Positions 49,808-63,614 are shown, counted from the first letter of the stretch. The stretch is 64,000 nt of DNA from Spirodela intermedia (GCA_902729315.2 LR746273.1:5740001-5804000); one strand, 5' to 3'. Numbers and translations: made by a program. Notes: generated from the sequence alone by a model not told the origin.

Positions 49808-52800
49808 AGAAGAAGCCCGGAGCCATGTGATTCTCTGAACACTGACCCATCAACGCTCCAGACCCCAAAGCTCCAAAATCATCCTCACAACATCTTTTGA
49901 TTCGTTGTATAGAGAACGGGTCAGCGTTGACCATTGGAAGGAAGGAGGTGCAGGTATATTACGGATCCTGCCTAAGAGGGTCGAATCAGTGAAGGGGGGG
50001 TCGTAATTGGGGGAAATTGTGCTAACTTTGGGCATAGGAATTTGGCCTAATTCTTTAGCCCAATGCGATTTGAATTATTTGTTTTACTAAGGGAAATGCT
50101 AATTCAAAGGCTATGTCGCTGGTGAATTAGCTTATTTACATTGCATTTTCATTCTTCATCTCATATTACACCATATATACATCTATGCATTACATCATAA
50201 ATAAGTTAGATCACTATAAGATATTATGCTGGATCTATGTAGGTGGCATCATAAGGCACCAAGAGGGGGGACCAAGATCCAGTCAACTCAAGATTCTACC
50301 TAAAAATCTTCTCCTATATTCACAACTCTGGGGCACCAAATTAGATGAGATTTATTCATCTCTTCCAAATCCATGACTCTCTTAAGGAGCTATATGGAAC
50401 ATACTCTTCTTCCAAATTAACAGCTCTTGATCGACAGGGAGTACCATACAAACCCTAAAATACAATGTGAATGAGTTATCATTCTACTTGTTGGCACCTA
50501 ATGCTTCCCAAAGAATTGATTCCACTAATTTCTCATTTATAAAGCTTCTCATTGATGATGTGCCCCTTCTTACCCTTTGTTGCTCTTAGGTTGTCTTCCT
50601 TGTCTTGCTTTCTTCATTATTTCTCTCTTATTTTGGTTGGGGATAGTGTTCTTTTTATATCCACTATTTTTCCTAATTTCTCATGATTTTTTAACTACCA
50701 TTTAACCGTAAAGTTGGTGTTCTTGTAAAGCCATACGTCCCAATAATCACTTCCATTTTTGTCATTTTGTGATGCACCAACGGCCATCTCTCTCTCCTCA
50801 TGTGCCGACACTTGAATCAAGGCATACAAAATGTATAGATAAAATGACATTCAAATAATCGATAAATTATATAAATCATATATAGATGATATGCAATTAA
50901 TTTCAGGATTTTTAGGTGTCATGAGAATATTCAATTTAGCTTGTAATATAAAATGATAATTTTACCTTTGAATTTAGTTTTCACAATTTTCAGGCTTCCT
51001 TGAACAACAATCATCAAGATCATCAGAGTAGTTAATTTTACAACAATAGAGTTCATCAAATGATTCTTCCATACATTTTTTTCATCATCAAAATTACACA
51101 AGATCTTATAGCCAATATTTTATAGTTGGTATGACAAGTGGAATTTATACTCGTACATGAGGAAAGAACAAAAAACATTGAATGTTGAATGCATGATGAT
51201 CTGATGGGCTGATGATGTTATAGTAGAACCAACATCACTCTTTCTCTCTCTCTCTCTCTCTCTCTCTGGCTAGGTTTGTACATCCATCTCTTTGTGCATT
51301 TTCATTCATCTTCCTCTACCTCATACACTAACATCAAGCTCTAATGCATTCCTTGTATAGGGAATTATCCAAAAGATGGTTACAGACTTTAATGTAATCC
51401 AGATTAACTTAATAATTAAGACAAGTGAGGAAAGTGTTTTTCTCTAGTTAGGTTAACTTTTGTTTGGATGAACTTCTTAGTTTAACAAAGATATTTCAAT
51501 TCAATTCCCCATAGTGTTCAGCAAATAAAAAACCCTATATCACATCATCTAATATGCTATTTACTTTTATCTTGCATATAAAAAAAAGAAGAATAAGAAT
51601 AATGTTGGCGATAATAATAATCATCAATTGTTTGTTTCCTTAGTGCCAGATAGATTCATTTGAATAAGGTTTCTTTAGAATACTTTTAAATGTCCTTCCA
51701 ATATGTTTTTTATTCTCATAAAATAAATGTAAAAAGTAACATAACTTATAAATCATATACATTCGTTTTTAGACCTGAGCTACACTTTATTGTGATCATA
51801 GCATTTTTTTCAAATAGGTCATCTTTGTAGAAAACTACGATGATTCTTTTCAATATTCTTATTAAAAAAACTCCTTGTAAAATTTTGATTCCAAAGCTCA
51901 TACATAACTGCCTTTAATCTAGTAATGTATGTGCACATAATTCTTTGGTCTCAAGGTAGGGTAGATGGAGTACCATGAGGGGGGCTGAACTGGTCCTTGA
52001 AATTGCTTGTGTTTTAGATTATTTGTCTTAGTTATGTACTTAATGGGTCAACAAATATTAGCTGAGGTTAACATAAATAAGCTTTGGTCGACATAATCTA
52101 CACACTAGATTGACACAAACTCAATTGGCTTGGCTGGATTGACATATTGAGTAATGGAATGTAAATATCACATATTTATGCTTATTTAGCATTCCATGAC
52201 CTATATCCACTTACCAAGATGTCATATCCCTAGTTTTCACCATTCTCTCTTAGAGAACTACAACTTAAATTCATGAAATCAACAAATCACTTTACATGAT
52301 AGATTTCACAAGTCTATCTCCATACATTAGACACCAAAATATTTGTTCACTTTAAAAAAATATATTAACATTCTGTAGATTACCTTCATTTATAAATATG
52401 AATATACTATGTACAAACAAATTTGTGATGAGAAAATGAGCTTCTTGAATTTGAAGAAAATTAGCAAAGGAAATTTGACAAAAATGAGACACAAATGCTT
52501 GAGGAAGGTTATGGTGAAGTTACTCTTTCAACATAACTTTGATTAGTGGTTTTGGAATGAATTGGATGATTTGATCTGTCATAGAGGCTTAGAATTTATC
52601 TTTTATTATAAACGAAGCTAATTTACTAGTAGATCTTTCACTCTTTTCCTCAAAATGATAAAGAAAGTGGATCCTTGTACATGGGATGGAAATGATGAAG
52701 AAATGTCTGTCTACATATGAAGCAATTTTCTATTTGCAAGTGAGTAGAGTCAACTTGGGCCATGAAAGAAAAAAAACACAAATTTATGGTAGTTTTCCAA

Positions 52801-54587
52801 CCTCACTTAGTCTACTCTTTGAAAGCCATTACCTTAGGTTCCAAAGACATCAACTTACTTCTATTAGATTCAAAACTCTAATGGGCTTAAGTGCACTAGC
52901 ATTTGTCTATAAAGTTATAACTACACAGGGCTAATCTAGATTACCACCCAACTAGTGGTGATCTCTTGCCATTGATGGGAAAAAATGTCTTTTAAGTATA
53001 CAACAATAAACACTAATATTTCTTATTGTGTGAAGAGTATGAGCTTTGATTTGAAAGCTCCAAAGTGTTTTATGCATCACCCTCGAAGTTACTCGTAAAG
53101 ATCAGACCTTGATTCTAATATTTAAAAATATTGGATAATTTATTAATATATCCAAAGAAAATGCCTCCAATGGTTTTCGAAATGTTTCTTGATTTTTTTG
53201 TGTTTATAGGGACTTTATCCTTTTTGTCTAGGACTCTAATATCCAAAATGATAATGCTATTATAATGGTTACCTATGAGTGCTAAAATTTGGACAACCTA
53301 GTCACATGAAATTTAGTACGTCTGGGTGCATCATAGATTGAATCTACTAAGGCATTGAATAATCAATTTCCTTTTCTTCTTATTTTCTCTTTTTTTTTCT
53401 TTTTTTTCTGGCTTTTTTTTGTCTTCTTTTCTCTTCTTCTCATTAGCAAGTGAGTTGAGGTGAGTTGGCTAGCTTACTAAAAAGTAAAAACTTGGGGGTT
53501 AATAAAAAATAAGTATTCACATGTGAGTATGAAAATAGAATTAATAATATACAGTGTGGAATGATGTTTCCACGCTTTCATTCATTTTTTCCACCCCCGG
53601 CGGATGCCAATTACTGGGCCGGCTGAGGCAGTACGCCTTAGATGTGGATAATGGGCCCCGATTCTGGACCGGTTTTATGGTTCCCCTAAGGCCCTACTGA
53701 CTAGCCGTACTTTTTCGGCGTTCATGACCTGTCTCTGTCGGGCCAAATGTGGTAAATAATAGCCACGTCGGCGTGTTCGTCTTCTAAATCTGGATATCTT
53801 AGCCAGGTCATCAGTGCGGCGTCTCGGTTCCCGACGGTTTTCTTTTTTTTTTTTTTTTTCCGGGGCGTATTTAAAACTCCCGGATTCCTATGGCCCACCA
53901 GGTCGTTGACGGGTGGCCTACACGTGGAAGGCCCATGGGGTAGGGCCCACCACAAGAAAGCGAATAAGATCGCGACCATCCAACCCACCAGTCAACCAAA
54001 TATGGACCACAGGATTAAGTCGGCATCCATGCCTTTTCTCAAGAAGAGGCGCGCACGCCATTGGTTCGATGAAATTCTTCACAGACAAATCCGTAGGTTC
54101 TGATTCTAAAGAATCACGAGGACCTCCATCAGACTTCACAGACGAGATAGAGAGAGATAGAGAGAGAAAAAGTTAAGAGAGAGAAATATAGAGATAGAGA
54201 GAGAAAAAGAGAGAGAAATAGACAGAGAGAGAGAGAGAGGCGAAGGGTATAGATATACATGTGTATGTATCCAAGTGGGCAGCGGAGGGATTAAATCACC
54301 CGCCGTGCAAGGCGATTCTTTTACCACTCACTACAAAATGAGGAATCAGGAGAGGAGAGAGAGAGGAAAGGGCCGGTCTTTTTACAAGCATTCACACTTG
54401 ACTGTGAGAAGAGCCGCCCTTTAGTGCAGAGAGAGAAACCCTGAAGCTTGTCAACGGGCCAATCTCACTGGGTTATCCCTCTCTCTCCTCTGTGGGTGCA
54501 ACTGGTGTTCACTGCCGGCAGCGGAGCCTGGGCAGCACGGCGACTGGTTCATGTTGGTGGCGGGGGAGTTCCTTCCCGTCGTCTCTT
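49808..54587. other. Intergenic region between convergent KMS1 and TIC-like genes
   Basis: The ends hold the two 3' UTRs. The middle (50-53.5 kb) is AT-rich and without recognisable gene or complete transposon; it includes a CT tract at 51243-51267. From about 53570 to 54300 base composition becomes GC-richer, with GA tracts (54145-54238) and TGGGCC-type motifs, but no coding sequence is evident. Confidence 0.4.
51243..51267. repeat. (CT)n microsatellite
   Basis: Short uninterrupted CT run. Confidence 0.9.
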
Positions 54588-57500
54588 TCACCTCTTCTTC
54601 TCAGGCTGCTGCCAGCAGGGACGCAAAGAGTCATTTCCTGGGCAAGAGAATTCAGTCTTCAACAGATGAGCAAGACCCAATTCTACCCTATCCATGATTG
54701 AATATATATAAATATTTGATCTTCTGCTAGAATGCTGCTGGAGGGGTGGAGTACCGGCAGTAGGCTTCTGCTCGGTGGGCCTAACGGGCGCCCCCGACAT
54801 GCCGAGGTAGGGGAAGGTTGCACCGGCGGAGTGAGGAGCCACGGAGAACTGAGCAACAGTCTTCACGCGGTTGGCGGTGGCGGCAGCGGAAGCTGCTGAC
54901 TTTGAGGCGTCTGTTGAGCTTGGAGCAGAGCTTCCGGAGAGTGCGGAAGGGCAGAGAGAGAGCATACCAGAGGAGACTGGCTGGTGGTGCTGCTCAGAAG
55001 GCCGTCTCGGGTAGTACGCAGTGGCGGTGGCGGCAGCATTGGACTGAGGGGAGAAGAACAGCTGGGACGGCGGATATTGCTGGTTCTTCTGCAGCTGGTT
55101 TGGATGCTGCGAAGCTTGCTGCTGCTGCTGGGACTTCATGGCTGAGCTTGGTGGTCTGATCTGGGGTTGCCCGAGAATGGAGGGCCCATTGCGGGTTCCC
55201 ACTGCTGAAGACTTGCTGATTGAGCTAGCAGGAGAATTCTTCGTCGGTGGCAGCTGCTGGCGGGAGGAGGAGCTGCTCGTTGGCCCACCCTTGCTTCCAG
55301 TGGGTATCCTCGGGCTGCCGCCGCCACCACCTCTGGAGGCCGAACCCGCCGGCGGCCCAATGGCAGATGAAGAAGATGACGAGAGGCTGCCAACACCAAC
55401 GAGCGGCAGCTGCGGCGGCGCCGCCCTCAAGGCGCCGCCCACCTCGAAGGATATATGTGCATGGTGACCGGCAGTGCTCAAATGGTTCTGCTGTGGGATT
55501 CCGATCGGCGGCTGGGAAGGGTTGCTCTTGACTGGAGAAGAAGGCGGTGCCGCTGCTGCTGCTCTAGCGGAGTTCTTCCACTGTGGAGACTGTGTTGGGC
55601 TGCCTCCTTGGATCAGCCCCTGGGGGAAGCCAGCAAGAGCATTTGGGAATTTATTCACCGTCGTCCCACTGCTTACTGGCTGCTGCTTCTGGAGTTGCTG
55701 CTGCGGCTGCTGCTTCTGACTTTGGAGCTTCTGGTGCTGCTTTGGAAGGTGAAGCATGGCTTGCTGCAGCTGGTGTTGAGTGGAGGAACTGCCACCTAGA
55801 ACAGGAGTCTTGTCACCACAAGGGGCTAGGTTTAATGGCTGAGAGGAGCCATCGACTGAGTTGGAGACCGATGGAGAGAGGCTGCACTGAGAAACACCAC
55901 TGGAAGCCTTACCAGGCGAGGCCGTCTTCAAGTGCTCTTCATCGGCAGGGCCAACATTGATGGGTTTCCCACGTTGTTTTCCATCCTCGGCGAGCTGCTG
56001 CTGAACCTTCTTATTCTGGGCTGATCCCTGCGGGGAAGCAGTGGCTGCAGCAGCTGCAGAGAACTGGGATCCATTCCTGGCCACTTCTGGGAGGCTTTGG
56101 AAGATCGTGTGGTTCTGTGTGACGGATGAGAGATCGAACCCATGAATTCCATTGTAGGCAGCATAGGGCATGGCAAGCGTCTGAGGGATTGCCTCAGGTT
56201 TCATGTTCTGCAGATGCAAATTCTGGTGGTGCTGATGTTGCTGGGGCAGCAACAGTGGCTGCTTTTCACTGTGGTTTGCACCGCCAATTGTTGTGAATCC
56301 GGCCGGCATGAATGCAAGATTTTGGTGATGAGCAGGAACTGAGAAGCTGTGGCAGAAGATGCCCCGCTGTGCCTGCGGCAATCTATGGTCTGCAGGTGGA
56401 CTGTCTTCGCCACCTGTCTCGGTCTCCGTCTGACGAGGTTGATGGAGTGGGATGTGCTGCCGTTTAGGGTTTGAGAAGCCCTGGGCTGACCCGGCTCCCA
56501 CACTGGCACTGCCATCAGGGGCCTTCTGTGGTGGCTGAGGGTACTTCTGGGATGAAGAGGGGCTCGCTTTAGATTGGTCTTGTGGGTTAGGATAGTGTTG
56601 CTGTTGTGGCGGTGGGGGTGGAGGTGGTGGCAGCTGCTGCAACTGTGGGTGATGGAGCATCTGGGAGGCATAGAAGGAGGCATTCAGAAAGGCCATTGGT
56701 TGGGGATGATTGCCGACTCTGAATGGAGGAGCACCAACATGGGCCGGAATGGGAAAAGGATAGCCATTGTTCTGAAGTAGAAAGTACTGGGCTTCCCCCT
56801 GGGGCAAAGTAGAGTAGTTCAAGGCAGTTGTGCCAGTGGGGGCAGCCCCTGACCCTGAAGAACTAGCAGCAGCAGAACTAGAAACACTGGAGGAAGCCGC
56901 ATTCACAGCAGAGGACTTTGCCACAGCCACTTGAGAGGTAGGCGCCTGGGGTTGATTGAGAGGGAAAATGAAAGCCGGAGTGTGCTGAAAAGAACAGCGA
57001 GCAAAAAACAACAGGCGATATTTCGACATCAGTATTACCAACTTTGCAGCCAAAAAGTAACACATTTATGAAGTAATCCATACCAGCATATTGTTCGTAG
57101 ATCCTGCTTGCAGGGGCTGCTGAAGAACAAGCTGCTTCCTCTGAGTCGCATCCATGAAAGAGTTCACAGCGGAGCCTTTTTCTTTGGGAGACTGGCCAGG
57201 GAGCTGCCCAAACACAGGGACGGCCTTGTCTTGCAGGGAGCCCAAGCAGCCCCCGGGAAACCCTCCCTGCAGCGGATTGCTGAGGATGGCAGATGCCGAA
57301 GATGGCATGAGATTCAGGTTGTAAGGCTTGGCCCCGAACATGGGGGTGGAGCCGGCAGCCACAGGCCAAAAGGGGTTCATCTGGGCAATTTGCTGATGGA
57401 AGCATATGTTATGTGCGATGTAGCAGTGGATGGCACACCGCTTTGGGCGAAGTTGCTGCATGGAGAAGTTGGTAACGACATGAATACAGTGAGAGTTGCC

Positions 57501-60367
57501 CGTGGAGAATGAAGCCAATTCACAAAGAACAGCAAAACTTGGCGACGAAATATGGAAGTACCCGCATAGGCATGGTCGGGGCTGCAGTCCCATCTATCGG
57601 CACAGCAGGCTGCAGGAATGGAACTTGACCCATATACCTGCAAATGGGAGAGCGAGTGTTCACAGCAATCCATGATTTAAATTTGATTGAATAGTATTAA
57701 TTCTCACCCAAAAGGAAGACCACCAGGCCAGCCAGCCGCAGCCATGGGCAAAGGCAAGGATCCAGCTTGTGTAGCTGAAAAAACATCAAGATATAAGAGT
57801 TTGTAAGGGATAGAGATCCTCATTGGCCATCCGCTGTGATCAATAAATTAGGCTCCTGAGCACGGGATAACTTCAAAGTGATTCAAATATGGTACCCGTT
57901 TTCTCTGATGTAGGCTCTGCTTTTGGAATATTCCCTGGTTGCCTCGGACCTGGGAGCTTGCCGCAAATAATTTCCTCTTTATCCGATTTCGCAGGCTCCA
58001 ACTTCACATCAAGAGACTTCTTATTGACTGGGCTCCTGGAATCATATTCTTCAACCAAGTTCTTGGTTTCCTTCAATTCGAAGCCCGCATCCCCTGTTAT
58101 TGGGCTTCTTTCGGACTTTTCCACTCGGTTTTTCACAGAATCGTGTTTTCTTCCCTGGAAAAGAAAAATGTCACAACAGAAACAGAAGCCCACTAGTTTT
58201 ATGGTAAAAGGCCGTCTAAAAACGGATAAGATTACTCACAGTCTCAATTTCTGGCGAAGCAAATTTGTGTTCCGTGAGGAAATCTAGTTCCCTCTCCTGC
58301 GAGGACTTCCCTGGAGGAGCCTGCACAACCAAGATCTCAGTTAGCACTTGTAGTTCCTCAGATAGAAAAGAAGAAAAAGGAAAGACTGCGTCATAAGAGA
58401 TAGCTAAAAAAAACCAACCATTAAATCAATCTTGAACTTCTCTTTCGGGCTATCAGCAGCTGAGGCACTGTCAAAAACAGAGGAGCAATAAAAAAAAATC
58501 AATGAGAAAGAACAGAAGCCTCATGTTGAAAAGAGAAGTAGCAAAAGAAACACAATCTCAATGCTTACAGTTTAACGTCAGATTCAGTACAATTGGTGAT
58601 CAATTCATCAGAAACGGGCTCCTTGGCCAGTAATTTAATTTCATCTTTCTTTTCCACCCTATTTTGGCTGTCCAAATCTGTGACTGGAGGCTTCACATCA
58701 GATGCACTGCTGCTCTCTGGCTTCATTGATTCATCCTGAATACTTGCAGGTTTACCTTCCACTTGAACGAGAGAAGGGGTGCCATTTTCTGACTGCATTA
58801 GTTCTGCGTTCTTTGGTAACCTTGGAGACTGGACTTGCACTCTAGTCTCATCCCCATCAGTTGTCTTACACATCGAAGAAATAGAGGAACTTGGATGAAC
58901 TGCCTGAACGGTAGCATCTGCAGGAGTCTTGTCGTCAACCTTCACTAGTCGAGGCCTTTTCCTCTTTGGAGCTGCAGACAGCAGGAGAGAAGAGTCTCCA
59001 TCATAAATTGAAGAGTAGTCACGCGTCACATCTTCCTTTTTCTGCTTTCATTTTTTTCTTCATCTTTTTTTTTTCGTTGGGGAGGGGCGGGGGGGTTGGA
59101 CGGGGGGCCGTTCAAGGAAGTAAGCCATACTTACCCACAGCAGGTAAAGGAGCCATAGCAGTGCTATAACTGTGCTGCAGCAATCCCTGAGATACTGCTG
59201 GAGGAGGCGAGATCGAGCTCGGTGATGAAACACGTGATTTAGTGTCATAGCTGGATTCATTTGCATCCTTCGAATGTGGCTTGTTGAACTCCTGCTTCAG
59301 AGGAACCTGAAACTGCCTGGTCAGTCCATACAAAACCTCAGCAACCTCGATCTCGATTTCTTGGATTGATGATGGAGACTTCAAAATTTTCGGCGGTCGA
59401 TGTTTGGTCCCACTGATCTGCTTCTGGAGAAAAGGGACAGCGGTTGAGTTCCAGCCTTAAAAACGAAGAAGAGAACTGGCGTAAAAACTCGAATAAAAAC
59501 GAAGGTAGATGAGACCATCTTTTTTCTGACAGAAGCGTTGGAGGAAGATGGTGAAGTCGGAACGGGAGCACTAGCCCCTCCACCTAGCCTCGGAGGAGAA
59601 GCTGAAGCTTGCCGATGAATTGGCTCCCCAGATCCTCCAGCACAGCCACTACCTGAGACCCAACATTCAGGTGACCTTTTCGCGTACGCTGCAAAATCAA
59701 AGCGGAAGAATATCCACAACCGTTCAAAATTTTTGGATTTAGAGAACAAAAGGCACAAAACTAGAACCATTCTTAGAATCACAAAACCCTACTCTGCTAC
59801 CTGACCGAGCTTTCCTTGGAATTGACACACCGATCATCTCATCCGCCACCTTCCACACCACTGGGCCTCTGATTACCTTTGTTGGATAGGCCTTTCGGTG
59901 GTTGTGGTTTGACAGCGAAGATGAGGGCGGAGGCGAGGGTTGGTGCGGCGGTGGTGGTGGCCGGGCAGTTCCACTGGCGTCGTCGTCATCATCCTCCTCG
60001 TCTTCGTCAATACTCTCTTCGGAACTCTCCTCTCCTTCGTCCCTGTTGGTCCCATGAAGTATCCGGTCCCCTTTTCTTCGCTTGCTACGGCCGGATCTCT
60101 CCCGATCTCGATTCTTCTTACTCCCCCGATCCCGAAGTCGGACCGTCTCCTGCAACTCCATTCCCCCATCCTCATCTGCACCACAAGAATCCAATATCAG
60201 AACCAACAAGTAGACAAAAAGAAAACAACAGGCAGACGAAGGAAGAGAGATCCAAGAACCGGAATCGAACCAGGGGAGTCCCTCGAGCTTCCGCCTCGAG
60301 ACCTCCGCCTCGATATTCCATTCACCGCCGCCACGTTCCCCCTCTTCCCGTCCCTATTCCGGTCCAT
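54588..60367 (-). CDS. TIC: TIME FOR COFFEE-like clock protein
   Basis: Minus-strand exons: 60271-60367, 59801-60175, 59516-59688, 59135-59417, 58569-58971, 58419-58467, 58240-58320, 57896-58154, 57721 (or 57708)-57775, 57562-57637, 57084-57455 and 54588-56984. With the 57721 donor the frame is open throughout for 1,539 aa, close to Arabidopsis TIC. TIC is a nuclear regulator of the circadian clock and of metabolic and jasmonate signalling; it has no known enzymatic domain. Diagnostic parts are MDRNRDGKRGN, an acidic EESSEESIDEDEEDDDDD run, WKVADEMIGVSIPRKARS, SIQEIEIEVAEVLYGL, APKRKRPRLVK, RPKRCAIHCYIAHNICFHQQ (621-640) and a long Gln/Pro/Ser-rich tail. With the usual exon 9 donor the frame breaks (see findings). 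The last roughly 50 codons look unlike the family, so the true C-terminus is uncertain. Confidence 0.87.
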
Positions 60368-61100
60368 CTGCTACCCCCTTCTCTCATCAAACACCAGACC
60401 AGAACCCCGCCGATCTGGTACCTAATCCTCTCACCACAACAAAACCAGATCGAAAAACACGCATACGACCCCCCGACCACCACTCCAGGCCAACACAGAA
60501 TCCGCAGAGAGCCCGGTCACCTCCACGGTGCCGCCTGCTGAAGCTGAAGACAGAGATGATATCGATGATTCTTCCTCAGCGCAGTCCTCCTTCAACCTCC
60601 TGGATCAACACCCTCCCCTCGCCGCCGCCGCCGCTCCTCCACCCTCTCTGTCTCTACCTCTCTCTCTTTCCCATCTCCAGTCTCGCTTTCCTCCCTTTCC
60701 TCCCTTTCCTCCCTTTCCTCCGCCATCCACATCTCCCTTTGGCACTTCCTCTCGTTGCCAAACGCCGCTTCTGGCGCGGACGTACGGTCAGATCGTCTCC
60801 CCGACCTCCGACTGCGTATCCTGTCCGTCAGATCTTCGCCTAAACGCACGGTCTTCATCTGTCGGAGCCAGCGTGGCCGTGTCCGAGCCGTCAGATGAGC
60901 CTTTTGCGTCACCAGCAGCGGTAGGTGCGCCACGTGTGCAACTTAAATATCGCCGCAGTCTTGCCCAAAGTAATCACAGGATGGTCTTCGCTTGCGGTAG
61001 AGATGACGTGGCGGCTTCCTCCACCGGCTATAGCCAGTCGCAGACCCACATTTTCTCAGATCTTTTAATTCCCTCCCTCTGATTTGATGGTTCAGATCTA
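60368..61100 (-). promoter_or_regulatory. Probable TIC 5' UTR and promoter
   Basis: This is sequence upstream of the TIC ATG, strongly GA-rich on the minus strand between 60640 and 60730. It includes a nonamer tandem repeat. I could not place a TATA box or a 5' UTR intron. Confidence 0.45.
60687..60722. repeat. Tandem 9-bp repeat upstream of TIC
   Basis: About four copies of TTTCCTCCC, purine-rich on the coding strand of TIC, some 320-355 bp upstream of the ATG. Confidence 0.88.
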
Positions 61101-62155
61101 GCCCAAGGCTGTGAAATACAGTTGACCGTTGGATCTCAGGATTCAACTAAACTGCTGACCTGTCAACACGACGGTTCGAATCCAAGGGGAGGGGGCTCAG
61201 GGGGTTACCGATGAACCCGGTGGTACGAGTATAGGTCATCCACGTGTAAAATATGACGTCATGTGGGATCCACATGGTACTTTGACAATACAGTCCTCCT
61301 CAAACTTATTTCTACATTATTTCCCCCTCATTCTGGTCAAATTAACCTCTGATTCGTGGACTTATTATCAAGGATCCTTCAAGAAGCCCACCGTATCGAA
61401 GGAATTCGTCTTGACATGGATATCTTAATGAGGGGTAAACTATAAAAGTCTGCCGACACACCTTACACGTGTCGGCCAGCCCTTGTCGTCCAAGGCCACA
61501 CGCCCCAGCGCGCTTTCCCCGCCGGCGCCGTGTCTCTCTCATCGTTAGGGCGACGTGTCGGGAGAGTGGGCCCCACAACGCAGATCCCCTCGAAAAGCTG
61601 CTGAGGCGGCCAGGTGTGGGGCCCGCTGTCCACGTCCAGCTCTGACGTGGACCTCAAGCTGGCTGCACCGCAGGGGAGACATTTTCCCGATAAGGTGCGC
61701 TTCGGTATCCACGTACACGGTACATCGATGAGAGGGAGAGAGAGAGAGAGGGAAAATCAGCTTCTTACCGAATTTGGAATTTTTGTGACATTTGAATGTT
61801 AATATAAATATTGAAATGTATGTTTCCACTGTCTACGGGCTAGTACTTACTGTGCATGAGGGGCCCACATGAGACGGCGGAAGCCATGAGAGAGGAGGAC
61901 TGGGCCCACATTCAGCCCAGAGCTCCGTTTAAGACATAGGCTCTAGAGTGGGGGCCAACACGTGAAGCTCTAGGCAGGGAGATATGGGGGGGTTGACCAC
62001 TATTGCCATCATGTCAACGTTTCTAGGCCCCACACGTAGACAAAGACAGTCTCCTCCCTACCGCTTAGACCCGACCCAATGAGACCTCTTGAGACAGAGA
62101 GGGTGGGCCTAACGGGTATAGTGTAGGCCCAGCCCAACCATCTGTTTGTCATTAT

Positions 62156-62158
<3 letters not shown>

Positions 62159-62196
<38 letters not shown>
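62159..62196. repeat. (GA)n microsatellite
   Basis: Uninterrupted GA run. Confidence 0.95.
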
Positions 62197-62198
<2 letters not shown>

Positions 62199-62842
62199 GT
62201 TGGTCTTATGACAATTATGTTGGAAGAAAATGGGCCCCTGGATACGATGAGAATTTGGCCAGGTTCCACTCTGGCCACTCGGCCCAGTAAGACGCTCAAC
62301 AAAATGTTATGTGTCGTTAGGGAATGCTTAAAATAGTAATTTACGAAGAAACAACGCCAACTCGATAATTTTTAATAAAATATTATAAATTTTAATGTTA
62401 ACAAGAAAACAACGCTAAAATAATAATTTTATAAAAATTGGAAATCCGCCAGCGTGAGAGAGCCCACTCAGACGACGTTTTTAAATATGCCCTTGGAGAA
62501 CAACCTCATAATTGTGACACGTAAGCGCCAGTTGACGTGTCTTTGTCGTATCAGCGGATCCCGCTGGATGGATCATGCTGATGTTGACGCCATCTTAGGA
62601 AGCCACTAGGAGCCAATCCGCGTCGGGCCCTCGTCGGATAAGTGGGCCAGGAAGATATGGACAGGTGTTACGCCGCGCTAGCAAGCAGCAATGGAGAGAG
62701 AGAGAAGAGAGAGAGAGAGAGTCCGCGAATACAGTCAAAGTCAAAAGCAGCTGATATCAGATTGGGACATCAAACACTTTCAGAATGATCAAGTGGAAGA
62801 AAATCTCAGTTCCCCGGATTAACTCAGGTCGATATTAATCCA

Positions 62843-62844
<2 letters not shown>

Positions 62845-62876
<32 letters not shown>
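62845..62876. repeat. (TA)n microsatellite
   Basis: Uninterrupted TA run. Confidence 0.93.
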
Positions 62877-62877
<1 letters not shown>

Positions 62878-63614
62878 CGATTCAAGCAGATAATGAAATA
62901 TGTGAAAATATTTACTCATATAAATCGATGGAATATAACAGGAGATAACCAGATTATAATATAATGGGCCCAAACAGGCAAAGCCCAATTTTGTAGCCAA
63001 ATCTAGAGAATGGACTCCAAGCCTACACTAGGCCCAACAACAGATTGGGTTGTGCCTATTTTTTATTTATGGACCAATTTTTTGGAGCCATAAATAAAAA
63101 TAAAATATGCCCGATTTGGCAGAGCCTGAGCTTCGGTTGGATTCCATTTTTGAGTTTATAATCAAGTTCTTGTGAAGACATGTAGGGTCAAACGAATGAT
63201 AAGAGATTTTCTTGGTATGGAGGTGACCAGTTGAATCAGATCATTGGCATGTTAACTAGCTATTTGGAGTAGATTCCTCAAGAATTGACCTCAACTGAGA
63301 ATTTTGGTTGATTTAAATTTTATATGGTGTTTAATTATAATATTAACATAAATTGGACCCATTATCTTAGCCTCAAAGTTTGAAACATTGATTTAAATAA
63401 ACAATAGATTAAGTGAAATGAAGACAATAAATATCTCAATTGGTACAAAAAATCATGATCTTCTTAGAGCATGGGGCTTGGTTGGCAAACCACCAATCTA
63501 GGGTTTGGTAAAAATATTTGGGGTAATAGGGTGAATTCATTTTTCACATCTTATACTCGACTTGATAGTTCCCACAAGTTGGGTTGTTCCTACCATGTTC
63601 CATTAATAGCAACC

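Noticed and set aside
60255-60280. GGTTCGATTCC on the minus strand, tRNA-like
   Set aside because: It lies at the exon 1/intron 1 border of the TIC-like gene, and the other tRNA arms are absent.
59879-60541. 220-codon plus-strand frame opposite TIC exons 1-2
   Set aside because: Antisense to exons with clear TIC motifs; composition reflects Glu/Asp and Arg codons of the other strand.
61140-61185. GGTTCGAATCC motif suggesting a tRNA T-arm
   Set aside because: No D-arm motif and no complementary acceptor stem could be found upstream.
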